5,647 nt of DNA from an uncultured Acidobacteriota bacterium (GCA_937880585.1 CALFMR010000462.1:1-5647); one strand, 5' to 3'. Shown: positions 1-5,343, numbered from the stretch's first letter. Translations and numbers: made by a program. The notes: generated from the sequence alone by a model not told the origin.

Positions 1-1811
1 CGCTCGCGCGTCAGACCGCCAGGCCCGAGCGCCGAGAGACGCCGCTTGTGCGTGACCTCGGAGAGCGGATTCGTCTGGTCCATGAACTGCGAGAGCTGCG
101 ACGACCCGAAGAACTCGCGAATGGCCGCCATGACCGGCTTCGCGTTGATCAGGTCGTGCGGCATCGCGGTCGCCATCTCCTGGTAGACCGACATCTTCTC
201 CTTGATGGCGCGCTCCATCCGGACCAGCCCGATGCGGAACTGGTTCTCGAGGAGCTCGCCCACCGACCGCACGCGGCGGTTGCCGAGGTGGTCGATGTCG
301 TCGGCAAAGGTCGGGTTCTTCCGGAGCTTCAGGAGGTACTTGATGACCTCGTAGAAGTCGGCTGGGTGCAGCACCTTCTCGTCGAGCGGCGTCGTGAGCT
401 TGAGCTTCGTGTTCAGCTTCAACCGGCCGACGCGCGAGAAGTCGTACTTCTGCGCGTTGAAGAACATGTTCTCGAAGAGGTTGCGCGAGCTGTCGAGCGT
501 CGGCGGATCGCCCGGCCGCAGGCGCCGGTAGATCTCGATGAGCGCCTCTTCGTGCTTCTGGATCGGATCCTTCTTGAGGGTCTGCGAGAGGACCGGACCG
601 ACCTCGTCCTTCTCGGGGAAGAAGACGTCGATCGACTCGACGCCCTTTTCCTGCGCCATCGCGATGACACGCTTGGACAGTTCCTCGTTCGCCTCGAGGA
701 TCACCTCGCCCGTCGACGGATCGACGACGTCACTCGCCGCCCACGCGCCCTCGCGCTCGGCGTCGACGAGCTCGACCGACTCGACGCCCGCCTTCTTGAG
801 CGCCTCGACCTGGTCCTTGCGGATCTTCTTGCCGGCGTGCAGCGCCAGATCGGATCCGGGGATCGGCCGCTCGGCGGCCGACCGGCGCCCGATGATCGAG
901 TCGGACACCTTCCACTGCACCTTCGACGCGTCGAGCCGCAGCTCGTCGACCGTGTAGAACGTCCGCAGGATCTCGGACGCGCTCCGCAGCCCGAGCGCGC
1001 GCAGGAACACGGTCGCGAGGAATTTGCGCTTGCGATCGATGCGCACGTACAGCAGGTTCTTCGCGTCGTACTCGAACTCGACCCACGAGCCGCGGTACGG
1101 GATGATCTGCGCGACGTACAGCGTCTTGTCTTCGGTGTGGAAGAACGCGCCCGGCGACCGGTGCAACTGGCTGACGATGACCCGCTCGGTGCCGTTGATG
1201 ATGAACGTCCCGTGATCGCCCATGAGCGGGATGTCACCGAAGTAGACTTCCTGCTCCTTGATGTCGCGGATCGTCTTCACCCCGGTCTCGAGGTCCTTGT
1301 TCCAGACCACGAGCCGGATCGTCACCTTCAGCGGTACGGCGAAGGTCATGCCGCGTTCCTGGCACTCCTCGACGTCGTACTTCAGCTTCATGGCGACCGT
1401 CGTGCCGCAGAGATCGCAGACGTCGCCGCGCGCCTCGTTGGCGCGGCCGCACGTCGGGCAGATCACCGCGCCCTCGCCGTACGGATCGGCGACGAGCACG
1501 GTGCCGCAGCCCTCGCAGGCCTTGCGCAGGTGCTCGAGACCGGTCAGCCGGCCGCACTTGCACTCCCAGTTGCCGATCGAATACTCGATGAACTCGAGCG
1601 ACGAGTTCTCGCGGAAGTCGCTGATCGGAAACACCGACTTGAAGACCGACTGGAGGCCCACGTCCTCGCGCTCGGCCGGCAGGCGGTTCATCTGCAGGAA
1701 CCGCTCGTACGACTTCTTCTGGATCTCGATCAGGTTCGGGATCGGAACGGTCGTCTTGATCTTCGAGAAATCAATGCGTTCGCGGTAGACGTTCTTGGGC
1801 AGGCTGTACAT
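1..1811 (-). CDS. rpoB: DNA-directed RNA polymerase subunit beta, N-terminal part (runs off left edge)
   Basis: This is the first 603 codons of the beta subunit of RNA polymerase, which builds much of the catalytic cleft with beta'. Recognisable blocks in order are SVFPI (59-63), IPLM and NGTERVIVSQLHRSPG (194-221), IIPYRGSW (236-243), an insertion resembling E. coli SI1 (about 289-412), MRPGEPP-like RLRPGDPPT (430-438), DDIDHLGNRRVRSVGE (504-519) and the rifampicin cluster (569-600) ending GPGGLTRER at the edge. Residues equivalent to E. coli D516, H526 and S531 are unchanged (D578, H588, S593), so the core drug site looks wild type; E. coli N518 is T580. A cysteine-rich insert lies at about 82-140 and is listed separately. 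The ATG at 1811 is the furthest possible start, because an in-frame TGA directly precedes it, and a strong AAGGAAGG lies 8 nt upstream. It follows rplL after 147 nt; rpoC would lie beyond the left edge. Confidence 0.98.
   Translation of the reverse strand, partial: MYSLPKNVYRERIDFSKIKTTVPIPNLIEIQKKSYERFLQMNRLPAEREDVGLQSVFKSVFPISDFRENSSLEFIEYSIGNWECKCGRLTGLEHLRKACEGCGTVLVADPYGEGAVICPTCGRANEARGDVCDLCGTTVAMKLKYDVEECQERGMTFAVPLKVTIRLVVWNKDLETGVKTIRDIKEQEVYFGDIPLMGDHGTFIINGTERVIVSQLHRSPGAFFHTEDKTLYVAQIIPYRGSWVEFEYDAKNLLYVRIDRKRKFLATVFLRALGLRSASEILRTFYTVDELRLDASKVQWKVSDSIIGRRSAAERPIPGSDLALHAGKKIRKDQVEALKKAGVESVELVDAEREGAWAASDVVDPSTGEVILEANEELSKRVIAMAQEKGVESIDVFFPEKDEVGPVLSQTLKKDPIQKHEEALIEIYRRLRPGDPPTLDSSRNLFENMFFNAQKYDFSRVGRLKLNTKLKLTTPLDEKVLHPADFYEVIKYLLKLRKNPTFADDIDHLGNRRVRSVGELLENQFRIGLVRMERAIKEKMSVYQEMATAMPHDLINAKPVMAAIREFFGSSQLSQFMDQTNPLSEVTHKRRLSALGPGGLTRE
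78..107 (-). other. Start of rifampicin-resistance cluster I of RpoB
   Basis: Codons 569-578 encode GSSQLSQFMD, and the cluster continues to L600 at base 12. All classical resistance positions that can be read (equivalents of D516, H526 and S531) carry the sensitive residue. The asparagine of E. coli position 518 is threonine here, which I understand to be a common natural variant rather than a resistance change. Confidence 0.85.
1390..1565 (-). other. Cysteine-rich, zinc-ribbon-like insert in RpoB
   Basis: RpoB residues about 82-140 have no counterpart in E. coli RpoB, where the segment matching YSIG runs almost directly into the conserved EECQxRG stretch. The insert contains eight cysteines in four close pairs: C84-K-C86, C99-EG-C102, C118-PT-C121 and C132-DL-C135, the last three each followed by glycine, and C86 also followed by glycine. 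This spacing is what two tandem four-cysteine zinc ribbons would look like. The frame stays open and well conserved on both sides, so it is a true in-frame insertion and not a sequencing error. By comparison with E. coli it falls in the protrusion (beta-1) domain. Zinc binding is inferred from the motif only. Confidence 0.85.
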
Positions 1812-1819
1812 TCAGTGAA

Positions 1820-1827
1820 CCTTCCTT
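1820..1827 (-). promoter_or_regulatory. Ribosome binding site of rpoB
   Basis: AAGGAAGG on the minus strand, 8 nt before the rpoB ATG. It is one of the strongest Shine-Dalgarno sites in the window and fixes the start together with the in-frame TGA at 1812-1814. Confidence 0.85.
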
Positions 1828-1873
1828 CGACGGCCGGCAGCGTCAACCGCCAGGCCAAGCCAGCCAAATGACT

Positions 1874-1902
1874 CAGACCGCCGCCTGGCCGGCGGCGGTC
1901 TG
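1874..1902 (-). promoter_or_regulatory. Perfect 12-bp hairpin between rplL and rpoB (attenuator or processing site candidate)
   Basis: The arms 1874-1885 and 1891-1902 are perfectly complementary over 12 bp (CAGACCGCCGCC with GGCGGCGGTCTG) and enclose a 5-nt loop. In the transcript the stem is followed by AGUCAUUUGG, so there is no U tract and a full intrinsic terminator is unlikely. The position, between rplL and rpoB, is where E. coli has its partial attenuator and an RNase III site. By analogy this stem may lower rpoB transcription relative to the ribosomal protein genes or stabilise the upstream rplL message. The structure is seen directly; the role is inferred. Confidence 0.75.
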
Positions 1903-1917
1903 CACGACATCCCCAGC

Positions 1918-1932
1918 GCCGCCAGAGGCGGC
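1918..1932 (-). promoter_or_regulatory. Small 6-bp hairpin just after rplL
   Basis: GCCGCC (1918-1923) pairs with GGCGGC (1927-1932) across a 3-nt loop, about 26 nt after the rplL stop and upstream, in transcript order, of the 12-bp stem. GC-rich sequence forms such short stems easily by chance, so it is weaker evidence than its neighbour. Confidence 0.4.
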
Positions 1933-1958
1933 CGCCCGGGGCCCGGTCCCCCGACGCG

Positions 1959-2345
1959 CTACTTGATCTCGACCTTGGCCCCGGCCTCTTCGAACTTCTT
2001 CTTGATGGCCGCGGCCTCGTCCTTCGTCACGCCTTCCTTCACGGGCTTGGGCGCGGACTCGACCAGGTCCTTGGCTTCCTTCAGCCCGAGGCTCGTCACC
2101 TCGCGCACGACCTTGATCGTGTTGATCTTGTTGCCACCGATGTCGGTCAGGACGACCGTGAACTCGGTCTTCTCCTCGGCCGGCGCCGCCGCGCCGCCGC
2201 CGGCGGCCATCGGCATGGCCATCGGCACGGCCGCAGCCGCCGAGACGCCCAGCTCGTTCTCGAGCGTCTTGACCAGCTCGGACAGCTCGAGCACGGAAAT
2301 TCCCTTGATGTAGTCGACCACCTGCTGCTGCGTCACTTCGGCCAT
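1959..2345 (-). CDS. rplL: 50S ribosomal protein L7/L12
   Basis: L12 forms the flexible ribosomal stalk as dimers bound to L10 and recruits and stimulates the GTPase factors, including EF-Tu. The 128-residue product has the expected three parts: an N-terminal dimerisation and L10-binding helical region (about 5-33), an Ala/Gly/Pro/Met hinge (about 35-57) and a globular factor-binding C-terminal domain (about 59-128) with the family signature IKVVREVTSLGLKEAKDLVE (77-96). Length is normal. The start is set at the ATG at 2345, because GAGGAG lies 8 nt upstream of it; an ATG six bases further upstream would leave only 2 nt and is rejected. It lies 100 nt after rplJ and 147 nt before rpoB, and both gaps contain strong hairpins. 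L12 is the only ribosomal protein present in several copies per ribosome, so it needs higher output than its neighbours. Confidence 0.98.
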   Translation of the reverse strand: MAEVTQQQVVDYIKGISVLELSELVKTLENELGVSAAAAVPMAMPMAAGGGAAAPAEEKTEFTVVLTDIGGNKINTIKVVREVTSLGLKEAKDLVESAPKPVKEGVTKDEAAAIKKKFEEAGAKVEIK

Positions 2346-2353
2346 GTCCATTG

Positions 2354-2359
2354 CTCCTC
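2354..2359 (-). promoter_or_regulatory. Ribosome binding site that fixes the rplL start
   Basis: GAGGAG stands 8 nt before the ATG at 2345 but only 2 nt before the in-frame ATG at 2351. Spacing therefore favours MAEVT over MDMAEVT as the N-terminus. Confidence 0.85.
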
Positions 2360-2392
2360 GAAGACGAATCCAATTCCGTTACGAATCTCTAC

Positions 2393-2437
2393 GCCGGACC
2401 GACACGCCGCCGCCCGCAGGCGACGGCCGGGTCCGGC
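2393..2437 (-). promoter_or_regulatory. Compound hairpin between rplJ and rplL
   Basis: The outer arms 2393-2400 and 2430-2437 (GCCGGACC with GGTCCGGC) pair perfectly over 8 bp. Inside, 2406-2409 pairs with 2424-2427 (4 bp), then after a single mismatch 2411-2414 pairs with 2419-2422 (4 bp), closing a 4-nt loop. The result is a nested stem of 16 pairs that starts 8 nt after the rplJ stop codon. No U tract follows, so a full terminator is unlikely. It may shield the 5' flank of the rplL message, act as a cleavage site, or take part in L10/L12 feedback. The pairing is seen directly; the role is inferred. Confidence 0.65.
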
Positions 2438-2445
2438 CCATCCCG

Positions 2446-2979
2446 CTACTTGTCGCCGCCGGCCCTCTCGCGCTCGGCCGCGGCCAGCACGTTCACCAGG
2501 CTGCGCGGCACGGCCGACAGCACGGTGACGAGCTGCTGCATCGGCGCCTGCAATACGTAAAGCAGCCGCGCGGCGAGTTCCGCGCGACCCGGCAGGTTGG
2601 CCAGTTCATCGACCATCGCCGGCGCCACACCGCGGCCCTGTACGACGGCTGCCTTCACGCTGATCGTCGGCGTCGCCTTGGCGAACGTCGTGAGCGCCTT
2701 GGCGAGCGCAACCGGATCGCGCTCGGTGTAGACGACCGCCGTCGTGCCCTTGAACTCGGCCGCGACGGCCTCGAGCGGCGTCCCCGCCACGGCACGCCGC
2801 GCGAGCGTGTTCTTGACGACCCGGTAGCTGCCGCCGGCCGCGCGAATCTGCCGCCGGAGCTCGGTTACCTGCGGCACCGTGATGCCGCGATAGTCGACGA
2901 GCACGGCCGTCTCGGCCGTGCGAAACGCCGCGGTGAGCGTTCCCAGTTCGGTCTCTTTGTCGGCTCTGCTGACTGCCAT
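2446..2979 (-). CDS. rplJ: 50S ribosomal protein L10
   Basis: L10 anchors the stalk to 23S rRNA through its N-terminal domain and carries L12 dimers on its C-terminal helix. The 177-residue product shows the family hallmarks VDYRGITVPQVTELR (28-42) and YRVVKNTLARRA (52-63), and ends with a long Ala/Leu-rich helix (about 147-172) of the type that binds L12. Length is typical. The ATG at 2979 has GGAG 7 nt upstream, and the gap from the rplA TAA is only 16 nt, so the two genes are probably co-translated. In E. coli and many other bacteria a long leader between rplA and rplJ carries the L10-L12 autoregulatory site; there is no room for it here. In the standard picture L10 in excess represses its own message. 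Confidence 0.98.
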   Translation of the reverse strand: MAVSRADKETELGTLTAAFRTAETAVLVDYRGITVPQVTELRRQIRAAGGSYRVVKNTLARRAVAGTPLEAVAAEFKGTTAVVYTERDPVALAKALTTFAKATPTISVKAAVVQGRGVAPAMVDELANLPGRAELAARLLYVLQAPMQQLVTVLSAVPRSLVNVLAAAERERAGGDK

Positions 2980-2995
2980 TGAACGCTCCGCTCCC

Positions 2996-3700
2996 TTACG
3001 ACTTGACGAGCTCGTCGACGTGCGACGTCTCGATGACCACGCCCGGGCCCATCGTCGACGAGAGCGTCACGCTGCGCAGGTACTTGCCCTTCGCGGCCGA
3101 CGGCTTCGCCTTGACGATCGTGTCCATGAGCGCGTGCGCGTTGGCGACGAGCCGATCCGCGTCGAACGAAATCTTGCCGATCGGCGCGTGGACGACGCCC
3201 GCCTTGTCGACGCGGAACTCGACCTTGCCCGCCTTGATCTCCTGCACGGCCTTCGTCACGTCGGCCGTGACCGTGCCCGTCTTGGGGTTCGGCATCAGCC
3301 CGCGCGGACCGAGCACCTTGCCGAGCCGACCGACCGCGCGCATCATGTCGGGCGTCGCGACGACGGCTTCGAAGTTCGTCCAGCCGCCGAGAATGCGCTC
3401 GACGACTTCCTCGCCGGCCACTTCATCGGCGCCGGCCTCGGTCGCCTCGCGCTGCTTCTCGGCGCCCGCGATGACGAGCACCCGCTTCGACTTGCCGAGC
3501 CCGTGTGGCAGCACGACCGTGCCGCGCACCATCTGGTCGGAGTGCTTCGGGTCGACCCCGAGCCGCACCGCGAGCTCAACCGTCTCGTCGAATTTCGTGT
3601 ACTTCACCTTCTGTAAGAGGGGCACGGCCTCTTCGATGGTGTGCGGCCGAGTGGGCACCTGGTCCCTGGCCGCCTGATATTTCCTGCCGCGCGATCGCAT
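2996..3700 (-). CDS. rplA: 50S ribosomal protein L1
   Basis: L1 forms the mobile L1 stalk at the E site of the large subunit, helping deacylated tRNA leave, and in many bacteria represses its own operon by binding mRNA. The 234-residue product has normal length. Diagnostic segments are GGWTNFEAVVATPDMM (105-120) and the highly conserved GKVLGPRGLMPNPKTGTVT (127-145), followed by a C-terminal part that refolds into domain I, as is usual for L1. The ATG at 3700 is preceded by AAAGGA with 6 nt spacing. Unlike the tight nusG-rplK and rplA-rplJ junctions, rplA is separated from rplK by 197 nt holding repeats and two small hairpins, so a separate control point before rplA is possible. Confidence 0.98.
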   Translation of the reverse strand: MRSRGRKYQAARDQVPTRPHTIEEAVPLLQKVKYTKFDETVELAVRLGVDPKHSDQMVRGTVVLPHGLGKSKRVLVIAGAEKQREATEAGADEVAGEEVVERILGGWTNFEAVVATPDMMRAVGRLGKVLGPRGLMPNPKTGTVTADVTKAVQEIKAGKVEFRVDKAGVVHAPIGKISFDADRLVANAHALMDTIVKAKPSAAKGKYLRSVTLSSTMGPGVVIETSHVDELVKS

Positions 3701-3724
3701 TGCTCGTCCTTTCGTGGTTCAGAC

Positions 3725-3738
3725 GGCGCCGAGGCGCC
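3725..3738 (-). promoter_or_regulatory. Small GC hairpin upstream of the rplA RBS
   Basis: GGCGC (3725-3729) and GCGCC (3734-3738) form a 5-bp stem around a 4-nt loop (CUCG in the transcript), 12 nt upstream of the AAAGGA ribosome site of rplA. A second stem lies just upstream at 3749-3762. Together they form a compact two-stem leader. A regulatory role is a guess from position. Confidence 0.45.
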
Positions 3739-3748
3739 TCCCACTTTC

Positions 3749-3762
3749 GTGCCTCACGGCAC
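3749..3762 (-). promoter_or_regulatory. Hairpin with a GNRA loop in the rplA leader
   Basis: In the transcript, GUGCC pairs with GGCAC across a GUGA loop, a member of the unusually stable GNRA tetraloop class. It sits 10 nt upstream of the GC hairpin that precedes the rplA ribosome site. The tetraloop makes it more likely to be a genuine RNA structure than a random GC stem of the same length. Confidence 0.5.
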
Positions 3763-3779
3763 AAGTTAGAACTCAGAAC

Positions 3780-3881
3780 CCAGAAGCCAGACGTTTCGAA
3801 CCGTTCAACGCCAGACTTCGGAAGCGGCAACCCTCGGACTTCTGCCGGGCGTTCGAGACTGCTGGCTTCTGGCTTCGAACT
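3780..3881. repeat. Interspersed repeat with 11-bp inverted arms in the rplK-rplA gap
   Basis: CCAGAAGCCAG at 3780-3790 is the exact reverse complement of CTGGCTTCTGG at 3862-3872, giving 11-bp arms about 70 nt apart. The right side (3866-3881) is a 16-base exact match, in the same orientation, to 5319-5334 in the rpmG-tRNA gap. The same GAAGCCAGAAG core occurs in both places. This fits a short interspersed repeat family rather than coding sequence. It occupies most of the gap between two genes that are usually almost adjacent. Confidence 0.75.
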
Positions 3882-3897
3882 CCTGACTTGTCATGCG

Positions 3898-4323
3898 TCA
3901 GTCGAGCACGTCCAACCCCATCGACCGGGCCGTGCCGCGGACCGATCGCACGGCGGCGTCGACCGTCTCGCAGTTCAGGTCGGGCAGCTTGAGCCGCGCG
4001 ATCTCGTCGACCTGCTGTGCCGTGACGGTGCCGACCTTCGTCTTGTTGGGCACGCCGGATCCCTTGGCGATGTTGGCGGCGCGCTTGAGCAGCACCGCGG
4101 CCGGCGGGGTCTTGGTGACGAACGAGTACGACCGATCCGAGTAGATCGTCACGACCGCCGGGATGATGAGCCCGTCGTCCTTGGCGGTCTTCGCGTTGAA
4201 GTTCTTGCAGAAGTCCATGATGTTCACGCCGTGCGGACCGAGCGCGGTGCCGACCGGCGGCGCGGGCGTCGCTTTGCCCGCCGCAATCTGGAGCTTCACT
4301 TGTGCCTGAATTTTTTTCGCCAT
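3898..4323 (-). CDS. rplK: 50S ribosomal protein L11
   Basis: L11 binds the GTPase-associated region of 23S rRNA near the stalk base and works with the translation factors; in many bacteria it is also needed for RelA-dependent stringent signalling. The 141-residue product is the usual length. The N-terminal domain shows the proline-rich PAPPVGTALGPHGVNIMDFCK (20-40), the region where thiostrepton-type antibiotics bind, and the RNA-binding C-terminal domain ends in AVRSVRGTARSMGLDV (124-139). The ATG at 4323 lies 15 nt after the nusG stop. No convincing Shine-Dalgarno sequence precedes it, so translation may depend on coupling to nusG. A run of seven A residues covers codons 3-5, unusual in this GC-rich block. 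Confidence 0.98.
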   Translation of the reverse strand: MAKKIQAQVKLQIAAGKATPAPPVGTALGPHGVNIMDFCKNFNAKTAKDDGLIIPAVVTIYSDRSYSFVTKTPPAAVLLKRAANIAKGSGVPNKTKVGTVTAQQVDEIARLKLPDLNCETVDAAVRSVRGTARSMGLDVLD

Positions 4324-4338
4324 TGTTGAATGACTGAG

Positions 4339-4902
4339 CTAGAGCTTCTCGACCTGTAGGAAGTCCAGCTCGACGGGCGTCGCGCGCCCGAAAATCGTGA
4401 CCATCACCTTCAACGTATTCCGGTCGCTGTTCACGTCGTCGACGATGCCGTTGAAGCTCGCGAACGGGCCTTCGTTGATCCGCACCTGATCGCCGCGCTC
4501 GAAGGTGTACTTCGGCTTCGGCTTCTCGGCCGCGACCGTCACCTGGTGGAGGATCTGATCGACCTCCTCACGTGACAGCGGCGACGGCTTCGGTCCGGCG
4601 CCGACGAAGCCGGTGACCTTCGGCGTGTTCTTGACCACATGCCACGCGTTGTCGGACATGTGCATCTCGACGAGGATGTAGCCGGGAAAGAAGCGGCGCG
4701 AGCTCTTGACCTCGCGGCCGCCGCGTTTCTCGACGATGTCCTCGGTCGGGATCAGCACTTCGCCGATCTCGTCCTGCAGCCCGTAGGCGTGCACGCGCTG
4801 CTCGAGCGATTCCTTCACCTTGTTCTCGAAGCCCGAGTAGGTGTGAATGATGTACCAGTGCTTCGTCGTGTCGTCGGTCATGGTGTCTTCGGCAACCGCC
4901 AT
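4339..4902 (-). CDS. nusG: Transcription termination/antitermination factor NusG
   Basis: NusG binds RNA polymerase through its NGN domain, increases processivity, and uses its KOW domain to contact the ribosome (S10) or Rho. From the ATG at 4902 the product has 187 residues. The NGN domain (about 15-122) contains HWYIIHTYSGFENKVK (15-30) and the signature RRFFPGYILVEM (69-80). The KOW domain (about 136-187) contains GDQVRINEGPFASFNG and ends FLQVEKL. There is no inserted domain. The ATG at 4902 begins 1 nt after the secE stop, which argues for coupling. An internal ATG at 4881 (MTDDTTKHWY, 180 residues) is an equally reasonable start, since neither has a strong ribosome site. The frame stays open further upstream but that part lies inside secE and does not resemble NusG. 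Confidence 0.97.
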   Translation of the reverse strand: MAVAEDTMTDDTTKHWYIIHTYSGFENKVKESLEQRVHAYGLQDEIGEVLIPTEDIVEKRGGREVKSSRRFFPGYILVEMHMSDNAWHVVKNTPKVTGFVGAGPKPSPLSREEVDQILHQVTVAAEKPKPKYTFERGDQVRINEGPFASFNGIVDDVNSDRNTLKVMVTIFGRATPVELDFLQVEKL

Positions 4903-4903
4903 G

Positions 4904-5161
4904 TCAGGCGCCGACCCGATTGAAAATCCACGTGACGATCGCCGACAACCCGAGATCCACCACGTAGAGGTAAAGGCCGAAGAACGCCGACACGAGGATG
5001 ACGACGACGGTCGTCGCCCAGACCTCACGGCGGTTGGGCCAGGTCACGCGCGTCAGCTCGGCGCGCACGTCGGTCAGAAAACGGCGCCCCTTGCTAAACC
5101 AGCCGCTCACGTGCTCCGGCGATTCCTTCAGGTTGTCCAACATCGCGACCTTTGCCACCAC
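4904..5161 (-). CDS. secE: Preprotein translocase subunit SecE
   Basis: SecE is the small subunit that clamps SecY in the SecYEG protein-conducting channel of the inner membrane. The 85-residue product has the single-membrane-span form: an amphipathic helix with the family motif ELTRVTWPNRREV (35-47), then one hydrophobic segment (about 48-68), then a short tail. Two start regions are possible: GTG at 5161 with AAGG 7 nt upstream (used here), with a second GTG right after it, or ATG at 5143 with AAAGG 5 nt upstream, giving 79 residues. Both keep all conserved parts. The gene starts 22 nt after the tRNA-Trp 3' end, the widely conserved arrangement, and ends 1 nt before nusG. Confidence 0.96.
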   Translation of the reverse strand: MVAKVAMLDNLKESPEHVSGWFSKGRRFLTDVRAELTRVTWPNRREVWATTVVVILVSAFFGLYLYVVDLGLSAIVTWIFNRVGA

Positions 5162-5183
5162 ACCCCCGCCTTGCCTCGAAAGC

Positions 5184-5259
5184 TGGCAGGCCAGGAGGGA
5201 ATCGAACCCCCAGCCCTCGGTTTTGGAGACCGATGCTCTGCCAATTGAGCTACTGGCCT
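5184..5259 (-). tRNA. tRNA-Trp, anticodon CCA, with encoded 3' CCA
   Basis: The 76-nt sequence folds as a full cloverleaf. The acceptor stem AGGCCAG pairs with CTGGCCT over 7 bp, with discriminator G and an encoded CCA. The D arm is GCTC/GAGC. The anticodon stem TCGGT/ACCGA encloses the loop CTCCAAA, with anticodon CCA at 5224-5226 that reads UGG. The T arm is GGGGG/CCCTC (one G-T pair) with loop TTCGATT. The 5' A and discriminator G match bacterial tRNA-Trp. It lies inside the operon between rpmG and secE, so it is probably cut out of a polycistronic transcript, and this cut would free the secE 5' end. Confidence 0.98.
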
Positions 5260-5288
5260 ACGCCTGAACACCCTCAAGTCAGAAGTGG

Positions 5289-5334
5289 GAAGCCAGAAGC
5301 CAGAAGGACGCGTCCGAACTTCTGGCTTCGAACT
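5289..5334. repeat. Interspersed inverted repeat in the rpmG-tRNA-Trp gap
   Basis: GAAGCCAGAAG occurs twice in overlap (5289-5299 and 5296-5306) and its exact reverse complement CTTCTGGCTTC lies at 5319-5329, so an 11-bp stem can form. The 12-nt loop region includes most of a 10-bp self-complementary sequence, GGACGCGTCC (5306-5315). The stretch 5319-5334 is identical over 16 bases to 3866-3881 in the rplK-rplA gap. No U tract follows on the minus strand, so it does not look like a standard terminator, and the operon continues beyond it. Confidence 0.75.
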
Positions 5335-5343
5335 TCGACCTTC

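Noticed and set aside
48..1871. A 607-codon plus-strand open frame opposite rpoB, rich in Arg, Leu, Asp and Val.
   Set aside because: It is exactly antisense to an unmistakable RpoB, has the low-complexity composition expected when GC-rich codons are read backwards, and resembles no protein I know.
1874..1902. The rplL-rpoB hairpin as an intrinsic terminator.
   Set aside because: The stem is strong but no U run follows on the transcript, and rpoB is expected to be co-transcribed. It is kept as an attenuator or processing candidate instead.
1933..1947. GC-palindromic stretch around GGGGCCCGG after rplL.
   Set aside because: The symmetry is imperfect, leaves no room for a loop, and is expected by chance in such GC-rich sequence.
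2346..2351. Start of rplL at the upstream ATG (MDMAEV).
   Set aside because: It would leave only 2 nt between the GAGGAG site and the start codon; the next ATG has 8 nt.
3763..3860. A sigma-70 type promoter inside the rplK-rplA gap (a TTGAAC-like hexamer is present on the minus strand).
   Set aside because: No matching -10 box is found at a suitable distance; I cannot support a promoter from the sequence alone.
2918..4329. Several 200-270-codon plus-strand open frames opposite rplA and rplK.
   Set aside because: They overlap each other and highly conserved ribosomal protein genes on the other strand, and their composition is that of antisense GC-rich sequence.
4903..5028. N-terminal extension of nusG by about 42 residues.
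   Set aside because: The extension lies entirely within secE in another frame, is Ser/Arg-rich, and NusG proteins begin close to the WYIIHTYSG motif.
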